Made by a program: the position numbers and the translations under genes. A model generated the notes under the pieces. The model searched no databases. It worked only from the letters and a program-made list of their open reading frames with translations, and was not told the DNA's origin. From Nitratireductor aquimarinus (GTDB lineage: Bacteria; Pseudomonadota; Alphaproteobacteria; Rhizobiales; Rhizobiaceae): a DNA stretch of 64,000 bases. Positions 1-10,145 of the stretch are shown here, one piece after another. Position 1 is the first letter of the stretch, and the number at the start of each line of letters is the position of its first letter. Location: NCBI RefSeq assembly GCF_017255295.1, contig NZ_JAFKDE010000002.1:839789-903788 (forward strand). Reading direction: 5' to 3'.

Positions 1-1
1 C

Positions 2-1768
2 GCGGCCTTCTTCCTGGTGCTGGCGAAGATCATCCTGGTTTTCGTGCCTTATTTCTACAAATGGGCGACCAACACGCTGTCGGGCGAGGGCACAGCGCCG
101 GCTTTCCTGCCGGCCATGCTGGCCGGGCCGATCATGCTGGTCGTTGCCTATAACGTGGTGCGGGTTGTCCAGCTTGGCTTCAACCAGCTGCGCGATGCGC
201 TGTTTGCACGTGTCGGGCAGCATGCTGTCCGGCAGCTTGCCCACCGCACCTTCGTGCACATGCACAATCTCTCGCTGCGCTTTCATCTGGAGCGCCGCAC
301 GGGCGGCCTGTCGCGCATCATCGAGCGCGGCACCAAGGGCATCGACACGATTGTCCGCTTCACGATCCTGAACACGATCCCGACGCTGCTGGAATTCGTG
401 CTGGCGGCGGGCATCTTCGCCTTCGCCTATGGCTGGATCTACGTGGCAATCGTCGCTGTCACCGTCTGGCTCTACACCTGGTTCACGGTGAAGGCAAGCG
501 ACTGGCGGATCGGCATTCGCCGGCAGATGAACGATTCCGACACGGAAGCCAACACCAAGGCAATCGACTCGCTGCTCAACTTCGAGACCGTCAAATATTT
601 CAACAATGAGGCCATGGAGGCCCGCCGCTTCGACCGTTCCATGGAGCGTTATGAGGATGCGGCGACCCGCACCTGGACCTCGCTTGGCTGGCTGAACTTC
701 GGGCAGGGCGTCATTCTGGGGCTCGGCATGACGGCGGCCATGGGGCTTTCTGCCTATGAGGTGATGCAGGGTACGCAGACCGTGGGCGATTTCGTCTTCA
801 TCAACGCCATGCTGATGCAGCTCTCCATCCCGCTTAACTTCATCGGCTTCGTCTATCGCGAAATCCGTCAGGGCCTGACCGACATCGAGCAGATGTTCGA
901 CCTGCTCGATGTGAGCGCGGAAGTGACCGACAAGCCGGATGCAAGGCCGCTCGAGGTCGATCAGGGCACGGTCCGTTTCCACGATGTGCGCTTTTCCTAC
1001 GATCCCGAGCGTCCGATCCTCAAGGGCGTCGATTTCGAGATCCCGGCTGGCAACACCGTTGCCGTTGTCGGGCCCTCGGGCGCCGGAAAGTCGACCATCT
1101 CGCGCCTTCTTTTCCGCTTCTATGACGCGCAGAGCGGCGAGATCACCATTGATGGTCAGAACGTCAAGGATGTGACGCAGAAGAGCCTGCGTGCGGCCAT
1201 CGGCATGGTTCCGCAGGACACGGTCCTGTTCAACGACACGATCGCCTACAACATCCGGTATGGCCGGCCAGACGCCACGGACGAAGAGGTGCGCAAGGCT
1301 GCCGAGATGGCGCAGATCGGGGCTTTCATTGAAAGCCTGCCGGAAGGCTATGACACGATGGTCGGTGAGCGCGGGCTGAAGCTCTCGGGCGGCGAGAAGC
1401 AGCGCGTCGCGATTGCGCGCACCATCCTCAAGGCCCCGCCCATTCTGCTGCTCGATGAGGCGACCTCTGCGCTCGACACGCATACGGAGCAGGAAATCCA
1501 GGCCGCGCTCGACACGGTCAGCCGTGGGCGCACCACGCTGGTCATCGCGCACCGCCTGTCCACCGTCATCAATGCCGACGAGATCATCGTGCTCAAGGGC
1601 GGCGAAATCGCCGAACGCGGCCGCCATCTCGCACTGCTTGATGCGGGCGGTCTCTATGCCGAGATGTGGAACCGTCAGCGCGAGGCCACGGAAGCCGAAG
1701 AGGCCCTGCGCAAGGCGCGCGAAACGGACGAGATGGGCGTGGTCGTGCGCCGCGAGCCTGCCTACTGA
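2..1768 (+). CDS. Atm1-type ABC exporter (half transporter), 5' end cut by window
   Basis: Inner-membrane half transporter with a fused permease and ATPase, of the Atm1/HMT1 family, whose members export glutathione-linked or sulfur-containing compounds. The frame is open from base 2, so the true start lies upstream of the window; 588 residues are visible. The N-terminal half holds the transmembrane helices. The ATPase half shows a Walker A motif (GPSGAGKS, about 1071-1094), the signature LSGGE (about 1382), Walker B (ILLLDEAT, about 1441) and an H-loop histidine (IAHRLST, about 1547). Family assignment rests on the overall sequence, including the conserved VKYFNNE segment. The substrate cannot be read from sequence. 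Confidence 0.9.
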   Translation, partial: AAFFLVLAKIILVFVPYFYKWATNTLSGEGTAPAFLPAMLAGPIMLVVAYNVVRVVQLGFNQLRDALFARVGQHAVRQLAHRTFVHMHNLSLRFHLERRTGGLSRIIERGTKGIDTIVRFTILNTIPTLLEFVLAAGIFAFAYGWIYVAIVAVTVWLYTWFTVKASDWRIGIRRQMNDSDTEANTKAIDSLLNFETVKYFNNEAMEARRFDRSMERYEDAATRTWTSLGWLNFGQGVILGLGMTAAMGLSAYEVMQGTQTVGDFVFINAMLMQLSIPLNFIGFVYREIRQGLTDIEQMFDLLDVSAEVTDKPDARPLEVDQGTVRFHDVRFSYDPERPILKGVDFEIPAGNTVAVVGPSGAGKSTISRLLFRFYDAQSGEITIDGQNVKDVTQKSLRAAIGMVPQDTVLFNDTIAYNIRYGRPDATDEEVRKAAEMAQIGAFIESLPEGYDTMVGERGLKLSGGEKQRVAIARTILKAPPILLLDEATSALDTHTEQEIQAALDTVSRGRTTLVIAHRLSTVINADEIIVLKGGEIAERGRHLALLDAGGLYAEMWNRQREATEAEEALRKARETDEMGVVVRREPAY

Positions 1769-2093
1769 CGGACCGGTGGATTGTTTCGGGTTCGACTGGA
1801 TGTCGGACCCGGAAAATCATCCGAAACAAGAACTTGTCGGCGGATATACTGGTTCCGACATTTGCCTTCATTGCCCTCGCATTGCACATGCAGGTGTTGG
1901 AAACCAACCGCTGATCAGGCCAGATCGCCGTGCGTCAGTTCGGACGCACAAAGGACGATCTAAATTATTGATGGAGCATCGGATTAACCGAAAACCGGTT
2001 TCCACTTTTCGGTCCGATGCTCTAACGCGTTGCGGGACAACCCGGATTCCGTTACGAAGGCCGCTACTTCATTCGATTTGAAAGTGGCCTTTC
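1769..2093. other. Intergenic stretch holding a dispersed composite repeat
   Basis: These 325 bases separate the exporter from psd. I see no supported gene. The right part (about 1921-2027) is a composite palindromic repeat listed separately. No clear terminator follows the exporter. Confidence 0.6.
1921..2027 (+). repeat. Composite palindromic intergenic repeat, copy 1
   Basis: Two modules lie side by side. Module A contains GCCGTGCGTC, then TTCGGACGCACAAAGG and ends near GATCTAA. Module B is a long hairpin with outer arms GAGCATCGG and CCGATGCTC around CCGAAAACCGG and TTTTCGG. A second copy with the same module order lies reversed at about 36055-36160. It resembles the RIME, Bru-RS or mosaic-type intergenic palindromes of Rhizobiales; the exact family name is not known to me. 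Confidence 0.75.
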
Positions 2094-2792
2094 ATGAGCC
2101 TTGTTGACACGATCCGCAAAACCTTCGTGCCGATACACCGGGAGGGGTATCCCTTTATCGCGGCCTTTGCCGGCGCCACCATCATTCTCGGCTTTATCTG
2201 GGAACCGCTGTTCTGGATCGGCCTGATCCTGACCGCCTGGTGCGTGTATTTCTATCGTGACCCCGAGCGCGTAACGCCCGTCGACGACGACCTGGTCATC
2301 GCGCCCGCCGATGGCGTCATTTCCTTTGTCGGCCCCGCCGTTCCGCCCGCCGAACTCGGCATGGGCGAAGGGGAGATGACCCGCATCTCCGTCTTCATGA
2401 ATGTCTTTTCCTGCCACATCAACCGCGCGCCGGTGCGCGGCCGCATCTCGCTGATCGAGCATCGGCCGGGCCGCTTCCTCAATGCCGAGCTCGACAAGGC
2501 CAGCGCCGAGAACGAGCGCAATGGCCTCGTGATCGAAAGCCCGCATGGCCCGATCCCGGTGGTGCAGATTGCCGGTCTCGTGGCGCGGCGCATCGTGTGC
2601 TGGGCGGAAGCGCCGGGCGAGATCGCCGTGGGGGAGCGCTTCGGCCTGATCCGCTTCGGGTCACGCGTTGATGTCTATCTGCCGGCAGGAGCCGTTCCGC
2701 GCGTCGCCATCGGCCAGACCTCCGTTGGCGGCGAGACCGTTCTTGCAGCGTTCGACAGCGAATTGAAACAGCCCATCGTGCGGGTTTCCTGA
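2094..2792 (+). CDS. psd: Phosphatidylserine decarboxylase proenzyme
   Basis: Decarboxylates phosphatidylserine to phosphatidylethanolamine at the inner membrane, the last step of the PE pathway. The 232-residue length fits the short prokaryotic class. Hydrophobic segments occupy about residues 20-52. The C-terminal RFGSR motif (Gly189-Ser190) is where the proenzyme cleaves itself and Ser190 becomes the pyruvoyl cofactor. The stop overlaps the start of pssA by one base (TGATG), so the two steps of PE synthesis are translationally coupled. Confidence 0.96.
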   Translation: MSLVDTIRKTFVPIHREGYPFIAAFAGATIILGFIWEPLFWIGLILTAWCVYFYRDPERVTPVDDDLVIAPADGVISFVGPAVPPAELGMGEGEMTRISVFMNVFSCHINRAPVRGRISLIEHRPGRFLNAELDKASAENERNGLVIESPHGPIPVVQIAGLVARRIVCWAEAPGEIAVGERFGLIRFGSRVDVYLPAGAVPRVAIGQTSVGGETVLAAFDSELKQPIVRVS

Positions 2793-3625
2793 TGGCCGGG
2801 CCCTTTCCACCATTTGAGCCGCACGGCGGGGGCGGGCCGAAGCTGAGTGAAATTCCACTGCGCATGCTGGTGCCGAACGTGATTACCGTTCTGGCCATCT
2901 GCGCAGGGCTTTCGGGCATCCGGCTCGCCTTTGAGGGGCGGGTCGAGATCGCCGTTGTGATGGTCCTCATCGCCGCGTTTCTGGACGCTGTGGACGGGCG
3001 TGTTGCGCGCATGCTCAAGGCGTCGTCCAATTTCGGCGCGCAGATGGATTCGCTGGCCGACATCGTCAATTTCGGTGTTGCGCCGCCGCTGGTGCTTTAT
3101 GCCTATGTGCTGGATCAGGCGGGCGCGCTCGGCTGGATTGCGGCGCTGCTCTTCGCCATCGCGTGCTGCCTGCGTCTTGCCCGCTTCAACGTGATGCTGG
3201 ATGATCCGAACCGTCCTGCATGGCACACGGACTATTTCGTCGGCGTGCCGGCTCCGGCCGGGGCGGCACTGGTTCTGTTACCCGTTTATCTGGGCTTTCT
3301 CGGCATCGCGCCGGACATGACCATGGCGCTTGCAGCCTCTGCCTACACGGTGCTGATCGGCTTCCTGCTCGTCAGCCGCCTGCCGGTCTATTCCGGAAAA
3401 AGCTCCGGCAGCCGCGTCCCGCGTGAATATGTGCTGCCGCTGATTCTGGGACTTGCGCTCTATGTGCTGCTTCTGACGAGCTATACTTGGCTCACGCTGA
3501 CGGTTTCCGCCGGCTGCTACCTGATCTTCCTCATCTTCAGCATGCGCGCCTATTCGCGTCGTGCCGAACGGGAAGAGCAGAAGGCTGCGGAAGCCGCTGC
3601 CAAGGCAGAAGACAAGGAGACGTAA
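2792..3625 (+). CDS. pssA: CDP-diacylglycerol-serine O-phosphatidyltransferase
   Basis: Makes phosphatidylserine from CDP-diacylglycerol and serine, feeding the psd enzyme encoded immediately upstream. The CDP-alcohol phosphotransferase signature is intact: DAVDGRVAR followed by GAQMDSLAD (about residues 65-92). Several hydrophobic segments follow, as in the membrane-bound type II enzyme of alphaproteobacteria and Gram-positives. The protein has 277 residues and ends in a charged Glu/Lys/Ala-rich tail. The start overlaps the psd stop by one base. Confidence 0.96.
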   Translation: MAGPFPPFEPHGGGGPKLSEIPLRMLVPNVITVLAICAGLSGIRLAFEGRVEIAVVMVLIAAFLDAVDGRVARMLKASSNFGAQMDSLADIVNFGVAPPLVLYAYVLDQAGALGWIAALLFAIACCLRLARFNVMLDDPNRPAWHTDYFVGVPAPAGAALVLLPVYLGFLGIAPDMTMALAASAYTVLIGFLLVSRLPVYSGKSSGSRVPREYVLPLILGLALYVLLLTSYTWLTLTVSAGCYLIFLIFSMRAYSRRAEREEQKAAEAAAKAEDKET

Positions 3626-3659
3626 GGCTGGCGGGCCTTGCGCTCGCCAGACATCCGCT

Positions 3660-3790
3660 CAGAGCAATTCCAGGAAAAGCGGAAACGCTCCAAGTGCGGA
3701 AAGGTGGGGGATCGGTTGGGAAGGCGTTCCGTGAAGCGCTGAACCGCCCCAGAGCATTTCACGTCCCTTTGGAGCGTTTTGCGCGGGGCT
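3660..3790. repeat. Intergenic palindrome-like repeat of Rhizobiales type
   Basis: The stretch starts AGAGCAATTCCAGGAAAAG and a related motif, AGAGCATTTCACGTCC with GGAGCGTTTTGCGCGG, follows about 90 bases later. Motifs of this sort are common dispersed intergenic repeats in Mesorhizobium-like genomes (recalled, not searched). It lies between the convergent pssA and acyltransferase genes. Confidence 0.45.
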
Positions 3791-3797
3791 TCGGCCC

Positions 3798-4463
3798 TCA
3801 CTCGTCGGCTGCTGCCGCCGGCGCACCGCGCACTTCGATCATCCGTTCAAACAGGGCTTCGGAAGCACGCATGTTCTCGCGCGACGAACGCGCAATCAGT
3901 TCCTCGATTGTCATCGGTTCCAGCGTGCGCACGTGGCGCGCAGGCACAAACCCGCGCCGTTCCATATAGACGGGAACCACCCGGGCCTCGGCCTTCAGCG
4001 CGATGCGGGCTACGGCGCGGAACAGGCGGAAGGTCTTGGTGTCGGGATTGACGTCGTTGGGCATGTAGACGGCGAGGCGGCCATTGCCGCGCAGGCGGCG
4101 CACCAGCCGCCGGCTCACAAACACATGATGTGCGTTAAAGGCAATGGTGCGGGCAAGCGCGCGCCACGGCTCCAGAAACGGAGACTTTGCGGAAAACTCA
4201 TCCAGAATGTGCAGTGTGTCGTCGGGCAGGAGAGCGAGCATGGCCGCCGGGTCGAGGCTCGACTGATGCCACACCACATAGATCACCGGAGTATCCGCCT
4301 TGCGCGCCGTATCGACCCCGCGGTCGCTGATGCGCAGAAGGAGCTTCAGCGGCGCGTGCAGGGCCGCCTGGTGGAAGCTGACGCCGCGTCGATACTGAAC
4401 GATGGCTGCCATCGCCGCCCACAGGGCAACAATGAGCAGAACAAGCTCTATGATCAGAATCAT
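3798..4463 (-). CDS. PlsC-like lysophospholipid acyltransferase
   Basis: Probably transfers an acyl chain to a lysophospholipid or similar glycerolipid at the inner membrane. An N-terminal hydrophobic anchor covers about residues 1-22. The acyltransferase catalytic motif H-x4-D is present as HQSSLD (about residues 66-71). A second block, around YMPNDVNPDTKTFR, sits where family members bind the phosphate of the acceptor. At 221 residues it is a little short for PlsC. Related domains also occur inside acyl-ACP synthetases, so the exact substrate is open. Confidence 0.7.
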   Translation of the reverse strand: MILIIELVLLIVALWAAMAAIVQYRRGVSFHQAALHAPLKLLLRISDRGVDTARKADTPVIYVVWHQSSLDPAAMLALLPDDTLHILDEFSAKSPFLEPWRALARTIAFNAHHVFVSRRLVRRLRGNGRLAVYMPNDVNPDTKTFRLFRAVARIALKAEARVVPVYMERRGFVPARHVRTLEPMTIEELIARSSRENMRASEALFERMIEVRGAPAAAADE

Positions 4464-4671
4464 GCCGCGTCTCCCAATCGCCGGGGCTCAGGCCGATTGG
4501 CGAGAGCGCGCCAGCACTATGATCTACGTTCTGGTTGCATCGCCGGTCGTCGGCGGAACCTGCCGTAGCCCCTCGTGGCGCGGCGTCTTCGTCCGCTGCC
4601 GCGTTGAAAGGTAACGAAAGGGGCTGGCAGGTCAATCGCGAAGGCCGGCTGCAGGGCAACCGGCCCATGTC

Positions 4672-5421
4672 TCATTCCGGCATCTGGTAGCGCGTAAAGG
4701 CGTTTTTCTTTACGTCGAAGATCAGGCCGGTCTCGGTCAGCTCGGGGCTGGCGAGCGGCAGGATCTTTGCCGCGACCTCGGAAGGATGGGGCAGGGTGTC
4801 GGGATCTTCGCCCGGCATTGCCTGTGCGCGCATGGCGGTGCGGGTTGCGCCCGGATTCACCGCATTGATGCGCAGCGGCATGTTCTTGGTCTCATCCGCC
4901 CAGGAGCGCGCCATGGCCTCCACGGCGGCCTTGGAAGCCGCATAGGGGCCCCAGAACGCGCGTGCGGAGTGTGCCGCACCCGAAGACATGATGATCGCAC
5001 GGCCCGCGTCAGAGGCGCGCAGAAGCGGGTCTACGGAGCGGATAAGCCGCCAGGTCGCGGTGACGTTGATGTTCATCACCTTTTCGAAGACCTTGGCCTC
5101 CACATGGCCTAGCGGGGCGATGACGCCCAGAATGCCGGCATTGGCGACCATGATGTCGAGCTTGCCCCAGCGTTCGTGGATCGCGCCGCCAATGCGGTCG
5201 ATGCCGGCCATGTCCGTCAGGTCCAGAGGCACGAGCGTGGCTTCGCCGCCCTGCGCCTTGATCTCGTCATCGAGTTCTTCGAGGCCGCCCACGGTGCGGG
5301 CCACGGCAATCACATGAGCCCCGCAGGCCGCCATTTCCTTCGCGAGAAAATAGCCGATGCCGCGCGAAGCGCCGGTGACCAGCGCAAGCCGGCCGCTTAA
5401 ATCAGGTTTCTTGTATGTCAT
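4672..5421 (-). CDS. SDR family NAD(P)-dependent oxidoreductase
   Basis: A 249-residue short-chain dehydrogenase of unknown substrate. It shows the cofactor motif TGASRGIG, the NAG motif (ANAGILG) and the catalytic Ser with Tyr-x3-Lys (YAASK). I chose the start MTYKKPDLSG because its ATG overlaps the purF stop as ATGA at 5418-5421; a longer frame to 5520 would overlap purF by about 100 bases. The overlap suggests translation coupled to purF, though no role in purine synthesis is implied. A related SDR occurs at 47.6-48.3 kb. Confidence 0.85.
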   Translation of the reverse strand: MTYKKPDLSGRLALVTGASRGIGYFLAKEMAACGAHVIAVARTVGGLEELDDEIKAQGGEATLVPLDLTDMAGIDRIGGAIHERWGKLDIMVANAGILGVIAPLGHVEAKVFEKVMNINVTATWRLIRSVDPLLRASDAGRAIIMSSGAAHSARAFWGPYAASKAAVEAMARSWADETKNMPLRINAVNPGATRTAMRAQAMPGEDPDTLPHPSEVAAKILPLASPELTETGLIFDVKKNAFTRYQMPE

Positions 5422-6893
5422 TGACCGCCTGCTGCGAGGAGAGAAAGCGTGCGCACATTGTCCGTGCTGTCGTGATCGGTCAACCGCGTCGGATAGTCCT
5501 TGGTGAAGCAGGCGTCGCAATATTGCGGCTGCTCGGCGTTGCGCGCTGCCTCGCCGACGGCGCGGTAAAGCCCGTCAATGGTCAGGAAGGCGAGCGAGTC
5601 GACACGGATGAAGTCGGCCATTTCCTCGACCGACATGCGCGAGGCGAGGAGTTTTGAGGCTTCCGGCGTGTCGACGCCATAGAAGCAGGGCGAGCGCGTG
5701 GGCGGGGAGGCGATGCGCATATGCACTTCGGCTGCGCCGGCGTCGCGCACCATCTGCACGATCTTCTGGCTGGTGGTGCCGCGCACGATGGAGTCATCCA
5801 CCAGCACCACGCGCTTGCCTTCGATGCAGAGGCGGTTCGCATTGTGCTTCAGCTTCACACCCATATGGCGGATGGAATCGGTCGGCTGGATGAAGGTGCG
5901 GCCCACATAGTGGTTGCGGATGATGCCCAGCTCGAACGGCAGATTGGCCGCCTGTGCGTAGCCAATGGCCGCCGGCGTTCCCGAATCGGGAACCGGAACA
6001 ACGATGTCGGCATCCACCGGCATCTCGCGGGCAAGCTCCGCACCGATTTCCTTGCGCACCTCATAGACATTGCGTCCCTCGACAAGCGAGTCGGGCCGCG
6101 CAAAGTAGACATATTCGAAGATGCAGAAGCGGGGCTTCTCCTTGACCTCGAAGGGGAAGTGGCTTTCCACGCCCTTCTCGGTCACGACGATCATTTCGCC
6201 GGGCTTCACGTCGCGCACGAAGCGCGCGCCGATGATGTCGAGCGCACAGGTCTCCGAGGCCAGAATGTAGGCCCCGTCGAGATCGCCCAGAACCAGCGGG
6301 CGGATGCCCAGCGGATCGCGGCAGCCGATCATCTTCTTGGAGGTCAGCGCGACGATGGAGAAGGCGCCCTCGATCTGCTGCACCGCATCGATGAAGCGGG
6401 CATTGATGTCCTGCTCCTTGCTGGTGGCGACGAGGTGAAGAACGGTCTCCGTGTCCGATGTGGACGAGAAGATCGAGCCTTCCTTCTGCAGCTTGCGCTG
6501 CACGGTCATGGCGTTGGTGATGTTGCCGTTATGGGCAACGGCAAGGCCGCCATCGGAGAGCTCGGCGAAGAAGGGCTGCACGTTGCGCAGGCCCGAACCG
6601 CCGGTCGTCGCGTAACGGGTGTGCCCGATGGCGCGGCTGCCATGCAGCCGGTCGAGCACGGACTGTTTCGTGAACGTGTCGCCGATCAGGCCGATATGGC
6701 GTTCGACGTGGAACTGGGTGCCGTCGAAGGAGACGATACCCGCCGCTTCCTGACCGCGATGCTGCAAGGCATGCAGGCCAAGCGTGACGATCGCGGCCGC
6801 ATCACTGCGACCGAAAATGCCGAACACGCCGCATTCGTCGTGAAAATGGTCGTCCGCTTCGCCTGCGAGAGGCAAATTGTCTTCCAATGCCAT
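5418..6893 (-). CDS. purF: Amidophosphoribosyltransferase
   Basis: Catalyses the first committed step of purine synthesis, PRPP plus glutamine to phosphoribosylamine. A short propeptide precedes the nucleophile Cys in CGVFGIFG (Cys21 from this start). The glutaminase half is followed by a phosphoribosyltransferase half with the PRPP motif VVLVDDSIVRGTT. I chose the ATG at 6893 because AAGGGCGG lies just upstream; an in-frame ATG at 6911 is the alternative. Gene order on this strand is cvpA, purF, SDR. purM and purN are far away at 56.4-58.1 kb. Confidence 0.96.
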   Translation of the reverse strand: MALEDNLPLAGEADDHFHDECGVFGIFGRSDAAAIVTLGLHALQHRGQEAAGIVSFDGTQFHVERHIGLIGDTFTKQSVLDRLHGSRAIGHTRYATTGGSGLRNVQPFFAELSDGGLAVAHNGNITNAMTVQRKLQKEGSIFSSTSDTETVLHLVATSKEQDINARFIDAVQQIEGAFSIVALTSKKMIGCRDPLGIRPLVLGDLDGAYILASETCALDIIGARFVRDVKPGEMIVVTEKGVESHFPFEVKEKPRFCIFEYVYFARPDSLVEGRNVYEVRKEIGAELAREMPVDADIVVPVPDSGTPAAIGYAQAANLPFELGIIRNHYVGRTFIQPTDSIRHMGVKLKHNANRLCIEGKRVVLVDDSIVRGTTSQKIVQMVRDAGAAEVHMRIASPPTRSPCFYGVDTPEASKLLASRMSVEEMADFIRVDSLAFLTIDGLYRAVGEAARNAEQPQYCDACFTKDYPTRLTDHDSTDNVRTLSLLAAGGQ

Positions 6894-6935
6894 TTCTGGC
6901 CGCCCTTTCATTGTGACACAGACGGCCCGTGACCG

Positions 6936-7475
6936 TCAGTTAGCGGTTTCACCTTCGCCGGACACACCGTTGGACAGGCGATCGAAAACCGAGTTGTCCG
7001 GATCGTCCGGAAGCAGGCTCTGAATCCACTGGCCCACACCGTCCAGCAGGGGACGGGACTTTGCTTCCGTAACCCATTCCGGCGGGTTTGCACCCATCAG
7101 CCAGTTGAGGAACAGAAGCGCCACGGCAACCACCAGGATACCGCGTGCGGCGCCATAGAGAAAGCCGAGCGTGCGATCGAGCGCGCCGATGCGCGAATCG
7201 ATGATGAAGTCCGCGATCTTCATCGTGATGATCGTCACCACGATCAGCGCCACGAAAAACACCGCCGCAGCCGCAACCGCGAGCGCCAGCATCTCGTTGC
7301 TGATATAGGGCGCCACATAGGGCAAAACCAGCGGATGCAGGTAGTAAGCCGCGATGGCTGCCGCAACCCAGGAGGCGATGGACAGCACTTCGCGCGAGAA
7401 ACCGCGCACCATGGCCAGCATGGCCGAAACAAGCGTGAAGCCGACAAGAATTCCGTCAAGCAACGTGATTGGCAT
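6936..7475 (-). CDS. cvpA: CvpA family inner-membrane protein
   Basis: Small membrane protein with about four hydrophobic segments in its first 130 residues, of the colicin V production family. CvpA lies next to purF in many proteobacteria, as here, and has been tied to envelope stress; its molecular function is unsettled. The sequence GILVGFTLVSAMLAMVRGFS near the N-terminus is typical. I used the ATG at 7475. A GTG two codons upstream (7481), spaced well from AAAGGAG, is an equally reasonable start. Confidence 0.9.
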   Translation of the reverse strand: MPITLLDGILVGFTLVSAMLAMVRGFSREVLSIASWVAAAIAAYYLHPLVLPYVAPYISNEMLALAVAAAAVFFVALIVVTIITMKIADFIIDSRIGALDRTLGFLYGAARGILVVAVALLFLNWLMGANPPEWVTEAKSRPLLDGVGQWIQSLLPDDPDNSVFDRLSNGVSGEGETAN

Positions 7476-7574
7476 TGTCACCCCTACTCCTTTGGCAGTT
7501 AGGATGCCCCCGCAAGGTCATGATTGTTGTCTTCCGGGCCACTGTCCGCCAATCGATCCGTTCATACCGTCCCG

Positions 7575-8962
<1,388 letters not shown>

Positions 8963-8963
<1 letters not shown>

Positions 8964-10138
8964 CAGATGCGGTCCCCGCCGTGTACGTAATGCCGCTCAT
9001 AGCGGCGGCCGAGCGAGGTCAGCAGCTCATAGGAAATCGTGCCGCAGGCCATTGCCACGTCGTCGACGGGCATGTTGTGGCCGATGAGCTCGATGAAGTC
9101 GCCCACCTGCAGCGCATCGGGACCGAGATCGGTCACGTCGAACAGGGTGAGGTCCATGGTGATGCGGCCGATCACCGGCACGCGCTCGCCATCCACAAAG
9201 CCGCATGCGCCCTGAGGCACCGCGTTGCGCAGCGGCACGCCCGCACCAGAGCCGGAGCGATGGTAGCCATCGGCATAGCCGGTTGCGGTGACCGCCAGAA
9301 GCGTGTCGCGGGTTACAGGTGTCGCACCGTAGCTGACCGTGCCGCCGGCGGGCACCTGACGCAGTTGCGCAATGCGCGCCTGAACCGTGGCCACGGGCTG
9401 CATCGGATTTTCCGTATCGTTTACGGGATTGCTACCGTAAAGCGACACGCCCGGGCGCGTCACATCGCACAGGAATTCCCCGCCCAGAAAGATGCCGGCG
9501 GAGTTCGCCAGACTTGATTCTGCATCTGGGAAAAGTGCGCAAAGCGCCTGAAATGATTCCAGTTGTTGCCGGTTCATCGGATGGTCCGGCGTGTCGGCGC
9601 AGGCGAGGTGGCTGAGGATCAGCCGGGGCGTCAGCGCTCCGGTCAGGGCGTTCTCCTGCGCCAGAATGCGGGTTCGCTCCGGCGTCAGGCCGAGCCGGTT
9701 CATGCCCGTCTCCACATGCAGCGCACAGGGGCGTGGCGTGTCGCCATCATCCCAGCCATGGGCTTCCCAGATCGCCAGATCCGTCTGCGAGTTGAGCACC
9801 GGGATGAGACGCCCTTCGCGGTAGAAGGAAGCTGCCTCGGGGCTGAACAGTCCGTTGAAGACATAGATCTCGGCATCGGGCGCGGCAGCCCGCACGGCAA
9901 GACCCTCTTCGGGCAGGGCGACGAAGAACTTTCGGCAGCCCTCGGCGACCAGCGCTGCGACCACCGGACCTGCGCCCAGCCCATAGGCGTCGGCCTTCAC
10001 CACGGCGGCTGCTTCCGCCGGGGTCGAGCGTTCGGCCATCTGCCGGTAATTGGCGACCAGAGCATCCAGGTCGACTGTCAGGCGGCCACCGGCAACGCGG
10101 GGGTCTGCGCCGCGCATCTGCGGATCGATTGAAGTCAT
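8963..10138 (-). CDS. alr: Alanine racemase
   Basis: PLP enzyme that interconverts L- and D-alanine for peptidoglycan. The PLP lysine is Lys48 in AVVKADAYGLG, and the GTVSYGAT region carries the catalytic tyrosine. The start MTSIDPQMRG at 10138 avoids overlap with dnaB, which ends at 10146; a longer frame would run into it. The 391-residue length fits the family. It sits between dnaB and radA in a tight same-strand run. Confidence 0.95.
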
Positions 10139-10145
10139 GTCTTTA

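Noticed and set aside
5721..6932. 403-residue open frame opposite purF
   Set aside because: Antisense shadow rich in His, Arg and Ala; no motif.
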